Source: JBBSJZ01 sp041739875 (lineage in GTDB: Bacteria; Planctomycetota; Planctomycetia; Pirellulales; Pirellulaceae). From it: DNA of 64,000 nucleotides. The stretch covers positions 1 to 64,000 of the forward strand of contig JBGSNA010000046.1 in NCBI GenBank assembly GCA_041739875.1, written 5' to 3'. The stretch's first letter is position 1. Every line of letters starts with the position of its first letter. The position numbers and the translations under genes were made by a program. Below, piece after piece: positions 8,884 to 18,501 of the stretch. A model generated the notes under the pieces. That model was not told the origin of the DNA, did not search any database, and was given only the letters and a program-made list of their open reading frames with translations.

Positions 8884-8902
8884 AAAGGGGTGTGACCCCT
8901 TT
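8884..8902. terminator. Strong hairpin after the rhaA-permease operon
   Basis: AAAGGGGT-GTG-ACCCCTTT forms a perfect 8-bp stem with a 3-base loop, 18 bases after the stop of the small membrane protein. A five-T run occurs at 8916-8920, not immediately after the stem. It could terminate the rhaA transcript, but it could also be a dispersed palindromic element. Confidence 0.4.
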
Positions 8903-8920
8903 GGCCCCCTTCGAGTTTTT

Positions 8921-8986
8921 GTTTAACAGTCAGCCGCAGGCGTACTATGAACGATGCGATCGTTCGCCTGCGGCTGACGGTTAAAC
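8921..8986. repeat. Long inverted repeat, REP-like
   Basis: Arms of 22 bases (8921-8942 and 8965-8986) starting GTTTAAC and ending GCAGGCG pair with a single mismatch. The centre carries a nested AACGAT/ATCGTT dyad, so nearly the whole 66 bases can fold. It sits between the permease operon and the GH78 gene. The architecture is typical of a dispersed REP-like palindrome, possibly also a transcript-stabilising or terminating structure. Confidence 0.8.
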
Positions 8987-9077
8987 AAAGTTGGCGCGGT
9001 CCAGCTAGACGTTTCTGCCCAGCTGACGTCAGCAGCAGAATTCCCAATTCAATTGACCTGAATTTTCACAAGAGACT

Positions 9078-12000
9078 ATGTCACGCTTTCTAATTCCAGC
9101 GTTCGTTCTTGCCGTAGGTTCGCTTCTTCCGGTGGAAGTTGCACATTCGCAAGACTTTGTTTCAAACCATTTACGATGCGAGTACCGAGAAAACCCGCTC
9201 GGAATTGATGCGAAATTGCCTCGACTCAGTTGGCGGATGGAGTCCGAAGCGCGCGGCGTGTCTCAATCTGGCTACCGAATTCGGGTCGCTTCGACGATGG
9301 ACAAGTTAACCGCCGGAGAAGCAGATTTATGGGACTCAGGCAAAGTTCAATCGAATCAAACTCTGCATGTTGTTTACGCAGGCAAGCCGCTTGAGTCGCG
9401 CCAGACATGTTATTGGACAGTGCAAGCTTGGGGTGCGGATGGCCAACCGGGCGATTGGTCAACACCCGCGATGTGGTCGATGGGTTTATTAGAAGATTCT
9501 CAATGGCAAGCGAATTACATCAGCTACAAAGATGATGATCCGATTGCGACCGATACCAACTCGTTGTACTTGCCTGCGGCGCGACAATACCGAAAAGATT
9601 TTGTTGCCGAGAAACAAGTGAAGCGCGCGACTGTTTATGCAACTGCGCTCGGTATTTACGAGTTGCATTTGAACGGCGAGCGAGTCAGTGACCACTACTT
9701 CGCGCCGGGTTGGACGGACTATCTTCAACGCGCTTACTACAACACCTATGACGTCACCTCGATGATTGCGTCGGGCGAGAACGCGATCGGTGCATGGGTC
9801 GCCGACGGTTGGTACAGCGGCTATGTGGGTTTTGGATTACTAACCGGCATGGGGACGGAGCGGATGGGGCGCTACACCTACGGCAAAACGCCTTCGGTCA
9901 TGGCCCAGCTTGAGATTGAGTATGTCGATGGGTCGCGCCAGATCGTTGGCACGGATGCGAGTTGGAAAGTCACTGGCGACGGACCTATTCGGGAAGCGGA
10001 TTTGTTGATGGGCGAGTCGTACGATGCTCAGAAAGAAGAACGAGGTTGGGCAACATCCAAGTTTGATGATTCGATGTGGCAATCAGCGATCTTGGCGGCG
10101 GAGAACGGGAATCCGATAGCTGATTTTTTTGAAGGCCGGAATCCCAAAGAAGTTGGCGGCGCGCCCAAGATCACTGGTGAGGCGCGTGATCTTGGTTTCC
10201 ATCGTCCAAAGCTGGAAGCGTTTCCTGGTGTGCCGGTCCGAGTGACTCAGGAATTGCCGGCGGTGAAGGTGACAGAACGAGAGCCAGGTACCTACATGTT
10301 TGATCTCGGCCAGAACTTTGCGGGTGTTGTACGTTTGAAGCTGAAAGGGCCAGCTGGACACAAGGTGCACTTGCGCTACGGTGAGATGCTGCATCCCGAC
10401 GGACGCTTGATGACGGAGAACTTGCGCAAGGCACGCGCTCAAGATTTCTATACGTGCCGTGGCGATGAGAATGGCGAAGTCTATGAACCGCGATTTACCT
10501 TTCACGGGTTCCAGTTCGTTGAGGTTTCGAATTTTCCAGGCACACCCACTTTGGATACGGTGACGGGACTTGTTTTGCACAGCGATACGCCGATGACAAG
10601 TACGTTCGTCTCGAGCGATCCGATGGCGAATCAGTTGTTCAAGAATGTTGTGTGGACCCAACGAGCCAACTTTCTCGACTTGCCGACAGACTGTCCTCAG
10701 CGGGACGAGCGGATGGGATGGACCGGCGACGCGCAAGCGTACATTGGGACTGCGGCGTACAACGCGGACATCGGTGCGTTCTATACCAAGTGGTTGCGTG
10801 AGTTGATGGAATCCCAGCGCCCCAGTGGTGCGTTTCCTGGGTATGCACCGCTTCCATTCCAGCACGGTTGGGATTTTGGATCCGCGTGGGCTGACGCAGG
10901 CGTCATTTGTCCGTGGACTCTCTGGCAAGCCTATGGTGACACGCGAGTCATCGAAGAATGCTGGGAACCGATGCAACGGTTCATGCAGTGGCGGAAGTCC
11001 ACCAGCGTGAATGATCTGGGTATCGCGCACGGTAACGGATGGGGAGATTGGCTCGCGCAAGGTGCGAGCACGCCGCTTGAGTATGTTGATACGGTGTACT
11101 TTGCCATCTCAGCCAGAATGATGTCGGAAATGGCCGCTGCGACTGGACGTGATGCAGAAGCGATCGCGTATGCAGAACAATTTGCACGGACCAAGGCAGC
11201 GTTCGCGGCAAAGTACCTTGCGGAAGATGGAAGTGTGAAAGTGGCGACGCAATCCGCCCAGGCACTGGCGTTGTTTTCGGGCTTGATTCCCGATGCGACA
11301 CGGGAGGCGACTGGAAAACATTTAGCGACGATGATCGCTGAGAATGGCAACCACATGTCCACTGGCTTTCTCGGCACGCGACCGCTTTTACCGGTGTTGT
11401 CAGCTTCGGGCCAGCATGACTTGGCAACGTTCCTGTTCCAGAGCCACGAGTTTCCGTCGTGGGGCTACGAAATTGACAACGGCGCGACGACGATCTGGGA
11501 GCGATGGGACAGCTACACTCGCGAAGATGCGTTCGGTCGTCACAACGCTGCGATGAATTCGTTCTCGCACTACGCATTTGGGGCGGTGTGTGAGTGGATG
11601 TTCCAAACGCTAGCCGGCATCCAATCCAATGGGCCTGGATATGAAAATATCATCATTCGACCAACACCGCCTTCGCCATTAAGCAATGGGATGCACGAAC
11701 CGATTGACAGTGTCGACGCATCGTATGAGTCGATCCGCGGTTTAATTCGTAGCAGTTGGAAACTGAATGAAGGACAGTTTTCGCTCGATGTAACGATCCC
11801 AGCCAACACGACCGCGAAAATCTATTTGCCAACAAACGATGTGGATTCGATTCTCGAGTCGGGTAACGCGTTGGCAAGTGTTGCCGGTGTAACGTTTCAC
11901 CGGATAGAGGCCCGGCATACGGTGCTGCAAGTGGGTTCAGGCAAGTACAGCTTCACATGCTCGAGCAACATCGTACCGGCAGCTCAACCGCTGCAGACGT

Positions 12001-12476
12001 CCAAACCAAAGGATATGTCGATCAATCCGGAGAAGATCGACATGACCAACGCGAAACTCCTTGCTCGATGGGACTTCAACCAATCGTCGGACGTTGGCCA
12101 GTGGAAAGATCGCAAAAGCGTCGACGTTGTGCAAAAGCAAGGCAAAGCTTTTGTCGTGGCCACCGGCGACGATTCGCAAATGGCGGTTGGGTTCGAAAAC
12201 GAGTACTCCGGTCGATTGGTGATTGCACTGCGAGCGATGCCGAGCAAGGGCGTGACAAGCCAGTTCTTTTGGGCATCACCCAATCGTGGATTCAATGGTG
12301 CTCAGCAGTCTCAACGTCCGTTAAGTGCGACGGACGAAGTTCACGATTATTTGTTTTCGATTCCTGATAACACCGTGATCAAGGGACTGAGATTTGACCC
12401 GTTTGCGACTTACGATCCATATGCGGACAAGGGTGAGATGTTGATCGAGTCCATCTCGATTTACCAACTCGACTAA
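9078..12476 (+). CDS. Secreted GH78 alpha-L-rhamnosidase with C-terminal extension
   Basis: This 1132-residue glycoside hydrolase releases terminal alpha-L-rhamnose. A signal peptide covers about residues 1-24 (ending VAHSQ). The Fn3/N-terminal rhamnosidase modules follow, with the lectin-like LHLNGERVSDHYFAPGWTDY segment around residue 195. The (alpha/alpha)6 catalytic domain contains DCPQRDERMGWTGDAQ; D543 in the RDER part is the likely general acid, and E808 in TIWERWD the likely base. The C-terminal 150 or so residues, after a Pro/Lys-rich linker near 970, form an additional beta-rich module that may bind carbohydrate. It feeds rhamnose to the permease and RhaA encoded just upstream. Confidence 0.93.
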   Translation: MSRFLIPAFVLAVGSLLPVEVAHSQDFVSNHLRCEYRENPLGIDAKLPRLSWRMESEARGVSQSGYRIRVASTMDKLTAGEADLWDSGKVQSNQTLHVVYAGKPLESRQTCYWTVQAWGADGQPGDWSTPAMWSMGLLEDSQWQANYISYKDDDPIATDTNSLYLPAARQYRKDFVAEKQVKRATVYATALGIYELHLNGERVSDHYFAPGWTDYLQRAYYNTYDVTSMIASGENAIGAWVADGWYSGYVGFGLLTGMGTERMGRYTYGKTPSVMAQLEIEYVDGSRQIVGTDASWKVTGDGPIREADLLMGESYDAQKEERGWATSKFDDSMWQSAILAAENGNPIADFFEGRNPKEVGGAPKITGEARDLGFHRPKLEAFPGVPVRVTQELPAVKVTEREPGTYMFDLGQNFAGVVRLKLKGPAGHKVHLRYGEMLHPDGRLMTENLRKARAQDFYTCRGDENGEVYEPRFTFHGFQFVEVSNFPGTPTLDTVTGLVLHSDTPMTSTFVSSDPMANQLFKNVVWTQRANFLDLPTDCPQRDERMGWTGDAQAYIGTAAYNADIGAFYTKWLRELMESQRPSGAFPGYAPLPFQHGWDFGSAWADAGVICPWTLWQAYGDTRVIEECWEPMQRFMQWRKSTSVNDLGIAHGNGWGDWLAQGASTPLEYVDTVYFAISARMMSEMAAATGRDAEAIAYAEQFARTKAAFAAKYLAEDGSVKVATQSAQALALFSGLIPDATREATGKHLATMIAENGNHMSTGFLGTRPLLPVLSASGQHDLATFLFQSHEFPSWGYEIDNGATTIWERWDSYTREDAFGRHNAAMNSFSHYAFGAVCEWMFQTLAGIQSNGPGYENIIIRPTPPSPLSNGMHEPIDSVDASYESIRGLIRSSWKLNEGQFSLDVTIPANTTAKIYLPTNDVDSILESGNALASVAGVTFHRIEARHTVLQVGSGKYSFTCSSNIVPAAQPLQTSKPKDMSINPEKIDMTNAKLLARWDFNQSSDVGQWKDRKSVDVVQKQGKAFVVATGDDSQMAVGFENEYSGRLVIALRAMPSKGVTSQFFWASPNRGFNGAQQSQRPLSATDEVHDYLFSIPDNTVIKGLRFDPFATYDPYADKGEMLIESISIYQLD

Positions 12477-12641
12477 TCTCGCATCGATTATTCATGCGGA
12501 ATCGTCGGCGTGTTTTTAGCGAGCCGGGAGCGAAACCTCTTAAGTAACGACCATCGCCTCAAGAGCGAACGTGCTGGGCTAAGAAAGCTGAACGAGATTG
12601 ATTCGCAACCAACGAATGACATTCGACGTCACGGAGATATG

Positions 12642-14915
12642 ATGAATAGCAACAATGGTCACCGCTTGCCGCAATTCAATGGCGGAAACCGCACGGGAGC
12701 ATCCACTGTCTTTGCGTTATTACGAATTCGAGCGGCGATTGTATTGAAGTGCATGGGCCGAGAGGTTCTGGTTCCACGATTGCTGGTCAATTCATTGGCA
12801 ATCGCTGCATTGTTCCTCGAATTGTGCTTCGCTGGGCCTGAGCTAAACGCGGCGGATTCGACCATGCCACGCGTGGACGCAAGTCCGGTGTTCGACGAAG
12901 TTGATGGCATCGTCGCGGTGGAGGCCGAGCATTTCGTCTCGCAAGACAAGACGGATGTGCGAGCGTGGTATCGCGTCGAAGACAATCAAATTCCGGCGAT
13001 CAAACCAGACGGGGATGAGCCGCATTGGATGGGGTCGAGCGGAGCGTGCTACTTGGAAGCGCTCCCCGATACGCGAGTAACACATGATGACAAGATCACG
13101 GACGGCGAGAACTTCTTTTCTAAACCTGGCCAGGCTGGAGTGCTCACGTATCGTGTTCACGTAAGCCATCCCGGACGTTATTACGTGTGGGTTCGCCACC
13201 TGTCGACCGGCACAGAGGACAACGGTCTGCACGTGGGGCTCGACGACAAGTGGCCAGAGTCAGGCCAGCGTTGGCAAACGACCAAGAAGCGGGAATGGGC
13301 GTGGGAAAGTCGCCAGCGAACCGAACAATTGCATACCGGCGTTCGATACAAGTTGTTCTTGGATATCGCAGAAGCAGGCGAGCATCGAATCCATTTTTCC
13401 ATTCGTGAGGATGGATTCGAGTTCGATAAGTTTGTACTCGCTTCGAATCGCGACTATGAGCCAGAAGGATTGGGGCCTGGTCCAGTGCTAAAGTCAGGTG
13501 TCGCCACCGCACCGGCAACGCTTTCAAAGCGGAGTAGTACAGCACCGATTGCTAGGGATCGTCCAAACGTCCTCTTCATTTTGACGGAAGACCAAGGTGC
13601 ACATTTAAGTTTGCTTGGCACACCGGGTCTTCAAACACCGCATATCGATGCCTTAGCAAAGTCCGGAGTTTACTTTAACAATGCGTTTGTAGCGTATCCG
13701 GTGTGTTCAGCATCCAAGGCGGCGATCTACACCGGGCTGCATAATCACACGAACGGAATTCTGAACAACACCCACAATTTTCATAAACCGGCTGATCAAG
13801 TTACTGCCGCGGAACAGGGACTTCGGCTCGCAAAGACGAATCGCATTCGCGATGGTTTCCGAACACTCACTGAGATCCTTCAAGCCAACGGATACTACCA
13901 GGGTGTCACACACAAGCTTCATGTGCTTCCCAACGAAAAGTTCCCGTACGACGCGTTTCTTCGCGGAAAACGTGGGGAACTTGAGAGGTTCATTGACCAG
14001 GCCAAGCAGCGTGAGCAGCCTTGGTTTTTGATGGTCAATATTCCAAACTCGCATCGGCCGTATCCCAACAGTGACAAACAAGGTATTCGTGTACGAGCGG
14101 AAGAAATCCAGCTCCCAAGCTATCTGCCGGACTCGCCCGAGATTCGGAAAGACTGGGCGGAATACCTTTCCGGTATTGAAGAGGCCGATGCGTTAACCGG
14201 CGAGGCACTCGAGGTGCTTGAACAGTCTGGCGAAAGCGACAACACACTCGTGATCTTTATGAGTGACCACGGTCCGACGTTCCAGCACGGCAAGATGACG
14301 ATGTATGACCTCGGGTTGAGAGTTCCATTCATCGTCCGTGGCCCGGGTGTTTCGCGCGGTGTGACGAACAACGCTCTGGTCAGCGCGTTGGATTTGCTCC
14401 CGACGATTATCGAAATGTGCACAATCGATCAAGCATTCGAGTATCCATTGCATGGCAAATCCATCAAGGAATTGCTTCAAATTGGCCCGCATGCCAAAGG
14501 TCACGAGTACATTTTTGCAGAGATCTCCAACCTCGGACCATTGCCCAACGACGGGATCCAGGAGCGCAGTGTTTTTGACGGGCGTTGGAAATTGATCTAT
14601 CGCGAAAACGTGGAAGCCGCCTGGCGACAAGTTAACGCGGACAGTCGCGAATTCAAGATTTGGGGGAATCGCACCTACGCCGAGACCATTCGCTTGAAGG
14701 ACCAGTTCCCGATGCAATATCGAATACTGGCAGAGATGGATCCTCAGAATCTAGGGGCATCAGTACCCGCACTCGAACTGTATGACCTTGAAATAGATCC
14801 CGATGAGATACGGAACCTAGCCACGAATACGCATTTTGCGCAACAACGCGATCGTTTGCTCGACGCGTTGCGAGATTGGGTCAAGTCGACCAACGACGAA
14901 GCAGTGAGTCCCTAA
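12642..14915 (+). CDS. Sulfatase with N-terminal carbohydrate-binding-like domain; CSASK active-site motif
   Basis: This is 757 residues from the ATG at 12642, with GGAG upstream; translation from earlier codons adds only basic residues. After a signal/anchor segment (LAIAALFLELCFAG) comes a beta-sandwich of about 190 residues with VAVEAEHF and GRYYVWVRHLSTG. It resembles the C-terminal module of GH115 enzymes. The sulfatase domain begins at RPNVLFILTEDQG. The formylglycine cysteine is C355 in C-S-A-S-K, with Lys where Arg is canonical. MSDHGPTFQHGKMTMYDLG fits the S1_8-like sulfatases. The next sulfatase begins one base after its stop, so the two are translationally close and probably act on the same glycan. 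Confidence 0.85.
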   Translation: MNSNNGHRLPQFNGGNRTGASTVFALLRIRAAIVLKCMGREVLVPRLLVNSLAIAALFLELCFAGPELNAADSTMPRVDASPVFDEVDGIVAVEAEHFVSQDKTDVRAWYRVEDNQIPAIKPDGDEPHWMGSSGACYLEALPDTRVTHDDKITDGENFFSKPGQAGVLTYRVHVSHPGRYYVWVRHLSTGTEDNGLHVGLDDKWPESGQRWQTTKKREWAWESRQRTEQLHTGVRYKLFLDIAEAGEHRIHFSIREDGFEFDKFVLASNRDYEPEGLGPGPVLKSGVATAPATLSKRSSTAPIARDRPNVLFILTEDQGAHLSLLGTPGLQTPHIDALAKSGVYFNNAFVAYPVCSASKAAIYTGLHNHTNGILNNTHNFHKPADQVTAAEQGLRLAKTNRIRDGFRTLTEILQANGYYQGVTHKLHVLPNEKFPYDAFLRGKRGELERFIDQAKQREQPWFLMVNIPNSHRPYPNSDKQGIRVRAEEIQLPSYLPDSPEIRKDWAEYLSGIEEADALTGEALEVLEQSGESDNTLVIFMSDHGPTFQHGKMTMYDLGLRVPFIVRGPGVSRGVTNNALVSALDLLPTIIEMCTIDQAFEYPLHGKSIKELLQIGPHAKGHEYIFAEISNLGPLPNDGIQERSVFDGRWKLIYRENVEAAWRQVNADSREFKIWGNRTYAETIRLKDQFPMQYRILAEMDPQNLGASVPALELYDLEIDPDEIRNLATNTHFAQQRDRLLDALRDWVKSTNDEAVSP

Positions 14916-14916
14916 G

Positions 14917-16857
14917 ATGAAGCTATACGCGCAAGTGTTTGCGAACGCACTTTGGCTGGTCGTTGTTGTTGGACTATGGATGCTCACTCTTGTTGGGTTC
15001 GTTTCTGCGGATGTACCGCAGCGGCCGAACATTCTATTGATTGTCGCTGACGACGTGGGATACTCAGATCTCGGATGCTATGGCGGGGAAATTGAGACGC
15101 CGCATTTGGATCGATTGGCATCTGACGGGATTCGATTTAGCGAATTTCACGTCAATCCAATGTGTGTGGTGACTCGCACGAGTCTGATGACGGGCCATAC
15201 CCATTCCCAGTCTGACCAATATCGGCGTTCGGTTCCCATCGCACGCTTGATGCAATCCGCTGGGTATGCGACATCGATAACTGGTAAATGGCACCAACCG
15301 GGCAACCCACTCGATTCTGGATTTGATTCCTTCTACGGATTCCTTGGCGGGCAAATCGACAGTTGGACTGGAATCGAGGCTGGAAAACCATCGATTCAAA
15401 GCAATCGACAAGATCCCAAGTCGGTTCCGAAAGGCTGGTACAGTTCCGATGCGTTCACGGACGACGCGATCGCAAAGATCGATTCGGCATCGAAAAGCGG
15501 AAAACCGTTTTTCACCTACCTTGCATTCAATGCGCCGCACAGTCCGCTCCATGCGCCGCGTGAGAATGTTGAAAAGTACAACGATCGCTTTTTGGCTGGT
15601 TGGGAGTCACTGCGCCAGCAACGATACGAACGGATGCGATCGATGGGGTTAATCGACGAACGCTACGTGATGACTGAACCCGAGGCCGAGGTGCGGAGAT
15701 GGGATGAATTGCCACAATCCATCCAACGGCAAGAAAGTCGCCGGATGGCAGCTTACGCCGGGATGCTCGATCGGTTGGATTGGAACGTGGGGCGTTTGCT
15801 TTCGCATTTACAAGCGAACGGACTCAACGATAACACGTTGGTGATTTTCATGGCGGATAATGGTGGCGACTACAGCAACGGTGACATTCGCACCTACGAT
15901 CAACAAGTCCCGTGGCAAGCTGGGACGCGTCCCTTTACTTCCAACGGTTGGGCTTATCTCAAGAATACTCCGTTTCGTTGGTACAAGTCGTCGGCCCAGG
16001 AAGGTGGCGTCTCGGTTCCGCTCATCATTCGATGGCCCAAAGCGATTCGAGAACAGGCAGGAAGCATTCGGAAACAACGCCTTCATGTTACTGACCTTTA
16101 CCCCACGTTCTTGGAACTAGCTGGGACGACGTATCCACAAACGGATGGTGAACGTAAACTCGAGCCACTCTATGGAAATTCAATCATTCCGCTACTGGAT
16201 GACGGTACGTTGGCGGATCGAGCAATCCACGACGAGATTTTCTGGAGCTTCAACCAAACCGGCAAAGGGTTGACGAGGGGTGATTGGAAGATTTCGAGCA
16301 TCAGCGACGGACCGTGGCGTCTGTACAACATCACTGACGATCCGGCGGAATCAAAAGACATTGCCGATGAGATGCCCGATGTCGTGCAAACGATGAGTGA
16401 GTTGTGGTTCGGCTTTGCGAATGATCGGTGTGTGATGGAAAAGTCCTGGCGAGCGCCATTGCAGGAATTCCAGGAGGGATGGGGTTTTCATCGAATTCGC
16501 ATGAGCATGCCAGGTTTTATTCGCGCGGTACCAGCTTCATCACAGATCAACGTACCCTGCGAGACAAAATTGACGTTTTACTTTTCGCAACCCATCAGTT
16601 TCGCGAATTCGACAGGGAAAACGCTCCGGCTCTATGAAGTTGGAGAAATCGACACGGTTGTTTGGCAAGCGGATCCCGAGGCAGGGAATCCCGCCCACGG
16701 GAAAAAGCAAATTACGTTCGATGATTTGCCGCGTTTGAAGCGAAACACAACCTACTTTGCGCTGGCAGACGCCGGATGGATTCATTTGGGCAACCAGCCG
16801 GTCGGGCCACTCAACGATGGCGCTTTCTGGTATCGTTTTCGTACTGGATCGGATTAA
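14917..16857 (+). CDS. Secreted sulfatase with C-terminal Ig-like domain
   Basis: This 646-residue sulfatase has a signal peptide (to about residue 32), NILLIVADDVGYSDLG for the first metal site, and the formylglycine motif C83-V-V-T-R87 followed by TSLMTG. Here positions 2-3 are Val-Val instead of the usual x-Pro, with Thr for Ser as in several arylsulfatases. GKWHQPGNPLDSGFDSFYGF and FMADNGGDYSNGD are further family blocks. Residues from about 525 form an extra domain (TKLTFYFSQPISFANSTG) reminiscent of SbsA-type Ig-like modules. It follows the previous sulfatase with one base between stop and start, so the pair is an operon. Confidence 0.9.
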   Translation: MKLYAQVFANALWLVVVVGLWMLTLVGFVSADVPQRPNILLIVADDVGYSDLGCYGGEIETPHLDRLASDGIRFSEFHVNPMCVVTRTSLMTGHTHSQSDQYRRSVPIARLMQSAGYATSITGKWHQPGNPLDSGFDSFYGFLGGQIDSWTGIEAGKPSIQSNRQDPKSVPKGWYSSDAFTDDAIAKIDSASKSGKPFFTYLAFNAPHSPLHAPRENVEKYNDRFLAGWESLRQQRYERMRSMGLIDERYVMTEPEAEVRRWDELPQSIQRQESRRMAAYAGMLDRLDWNVGRLLSHLQANGLNDNTLVIFMADNGGDYSNGDIRTYDQQVPWQAGTRPFTSNGWAYLKNTPFRWYKSSAQEGGVSVPLIIRWPKAIREQAGSIRKQRLHVTDLYPTFLELAGTTYPQTDGERKLEPLYGNSIIPLLDDGTLADRAIHDEIFWSFNQTGKGLTRGDWKISSISDGPWRLYNITDDPAESKDIADEMPDVVQTMSELWFGFANDRCVMEKSWRAPLQEFQEGWGFHRIRMSMPGFIRAVPASSQINVPCETKLTFYFSQPISFANSTGKTLRLYEVGEIDTVVWQADPEAGNPAHGKKQITFDDLPRLKRNTTYFALADAGWIHLGNQPVGPLNDGAFWYRFRTGSD

Positions 16858-16940
16858 GTCCAAATCGAAACGCTTTGCGTCTTGATTGGAAGTCCACGGA
16901 GACCGCACCTTCCCCACCTACTTTCTCACTGAGGATCCCA

Positions 16941-18428
16941 ATGAGCATTGCAACTCAACACAATCTCCTTCCCGAAGTTGAAACGTTTTTGAGCCAGTCA
17001 CCGATGGCGAGTTTCGTCGGTGGAGAGCATTTCACGAGCGCTACCAATCAATTGATCGAAACGATTGATCCAGGGTCGGGCGAAAAGATTGCTGACATTG
17101 TTGATCTGAGCACGGACGAAATCAACCGCGCCGTGGACATTGCGAATGCTGCATTTCCCGCTTGGGCCGCATTGTCTCAAGAGAAACGAAGCAGCATCCT
17201 GCGGAAGCTTGCCGATGCAGTGGAGCAACGCAAGGCGATCATCGCTCAGATCGAATCGCTCGATGCCGGAAAGATCGAAGCTCAAGCAGCAGGTGACGTG
17301 CAAAACTTTGTCGACACGTTGCGATATTTTGTAGGTCTCGCCGACAAGTTTGAACGTCGGACAAAACTTGACGTACCCGGCCACGACGCCTGGACGATCA
17401 AGAAGCCGTGGGGAGCGTGTGCATTCATCTTCCCGTGGAACTTTCCATTTCTCTTGATTGGCTGGGGAATCTCACCCGCGCTGGCGGCTGGGAATACAGT
17501 GGTCATCAAGCCAGCCGAAGACACTTCGTTGTCGGCTATCTATTTGGCACAACTCGCGAAAGAAGTCGGCGTTCCCGATGGAGTCATCAATGTTGTCACT
17601 GGACGTGGAGCAACGGCGGGTTCGGCACTCACCAAGAATCGTGACATTAAACGCATGTCCTTCACCGGTTCACCCGAGGTTGGGCAACTCGTTGGCGAAG
17701 CATGTGGCCGCAATCTCGTTCCGGTGAAATTAGAACTCGGCGGCAAGGGTGCGGCGGTCGTTTTCAACGATGTCGATGTGAAAGCAACCGCGAAAGCACT
17801 GGTTGGTGCCATCACGTTTCATACGGGGCAAGTATGTTGCGATGCCACTCGTTGGCTCATTCAGAAAGACATCTACGACGAATTTGTCAGCGAATGCAAA
17901 GAACTGATGCAGAAAGTGAAAATCGGTCACCCGTTGGATCCAACAAGTCAAATGGGGCCAGTCGTTAATCCGAAACAGCACCAACGTGTCTTGAGCTATC
18001 AAGAGAAAGGCAAAGCGGAGGGTGCGCAATGCTTGTGCGGAGGCGGTGCGGCGAAGGTGGATGGCTATGAAGGCAATTACGTCAAGCCGACGTTGCTTGC
18101 AGGCTCGCTCGATAACGTCGCTGCCCGCGATGAAATCTTCGGCCCCGTCGCTTATCTAGCGACGTTTGAGACCGAGGAGGAGGCGATTGCGATGGTCAAT
18201 GACACGGATTATGGATTGGCCAATAGCGTTTGGACAACCAATAAAGAACGAGCCGATCGTGTGGCTGAGGCCATGGTCGCCGGGAACAGTTGGATCAACG
18301 CCCACAACGTGTTTGCGCATGGTGTGCCCTACGGCGGATTGAACAAGAGTGGCATGGGCGGAGGCGTGCTCTCGCCTGAAACACTGCTGGATTACTTCCG
18401 GAGCACCTCAGTCGTGCGACCTCTCTAG
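16941..18428 (+). CDS. NAD(P)-dependent aldehyde dehydrogenase
   Basis: This 495-residue cytoplasmic ALDH is placed at the ATG at 16941, with GAGGAT about four bases upstream; the longer open frame runs into the preceding sulfatase. The catalytic cysteine is C299 in TGQVCC and the general base E265 in LELGGKGA. FPWNFPFLLIGW and SFTGSPEVG mark the cofactor site. It follows the GH78-sulfatase genes, so a natural job is oxidation of lactaldehyde from rhamnose or of another aldehyde from the glycan. Betaine-aldehyde-type activity cannot be excluded on motifs alone. Confidence 0.9.
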   Translation: MSIATQHNLLPEVETFLSQSPMASFVGGEHFTSATNQLIETIDPGSGEKIADIVDLSTDEINRAVDIANAAFPAWAALSQEKRSSILRKLADAVEQRKAIIAQIESLDAGKIEAQAAGDVQNFVDTLRYFVGLADKFERRTKLDVPGHDAWTIKKPWGACAFIFPWNFPFLLIGWGISPALAAGNTVVIKPAEDTSLSAIYLAQLAKEVGVPDGVINVVTGRGATAGSALTKNRDIKRMSFTGSPEVGQLVGEACGRNLVPVKLELGGKGAAVVFNDVDVKATAKALVGAITFHTGQVCCDATRWLIQKDIYDEFVSECKELMQKVKIGHPLDPTSQMGPVVNPKQHQRVLSYQEKGKAEGAQCLCGGGAAKVDGYEGNYVKPTLLAGSLDNVAARDEIFGPVAYLATFETEEEAIAMVNDTDYGLANSVWTTNKERADRVAEAMVAGNSWINAHNVFAHGVPYGGLNKSGMGGGVLSPETLLDYFRSTSVVRPL

Positions 18429-18430
18429 TC

Positions 18431-18474
18431 TCATTCCGGATAATGCTCATTCCGGATAATGCTCATTCCGGAAT
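18431..18474. repeat. 16-bp tandem repeat, about 2.6 copies
   Basis: TCATTCCGGATAATGC occurs twice perfectly and then as a partial third copy, directly after the ALDH stop and before the convergent stop at 18502. Each unit carries TTCCGGA, a short palindrome. It may be slippage-prone or act in the 3' end of both transcripts. Confidence 0.9.
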
Positions 18475-18501
18475 AATTGGACAACGCTCACCGGCCTTCG
18501 G

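Noticed and set aside
10083..11060. 325-residue reverse open frame inside the GH78 gene
   Set aside because: It lies antisense to the catalytic domain with its conserved DCPQRDER block and has no features of its own.
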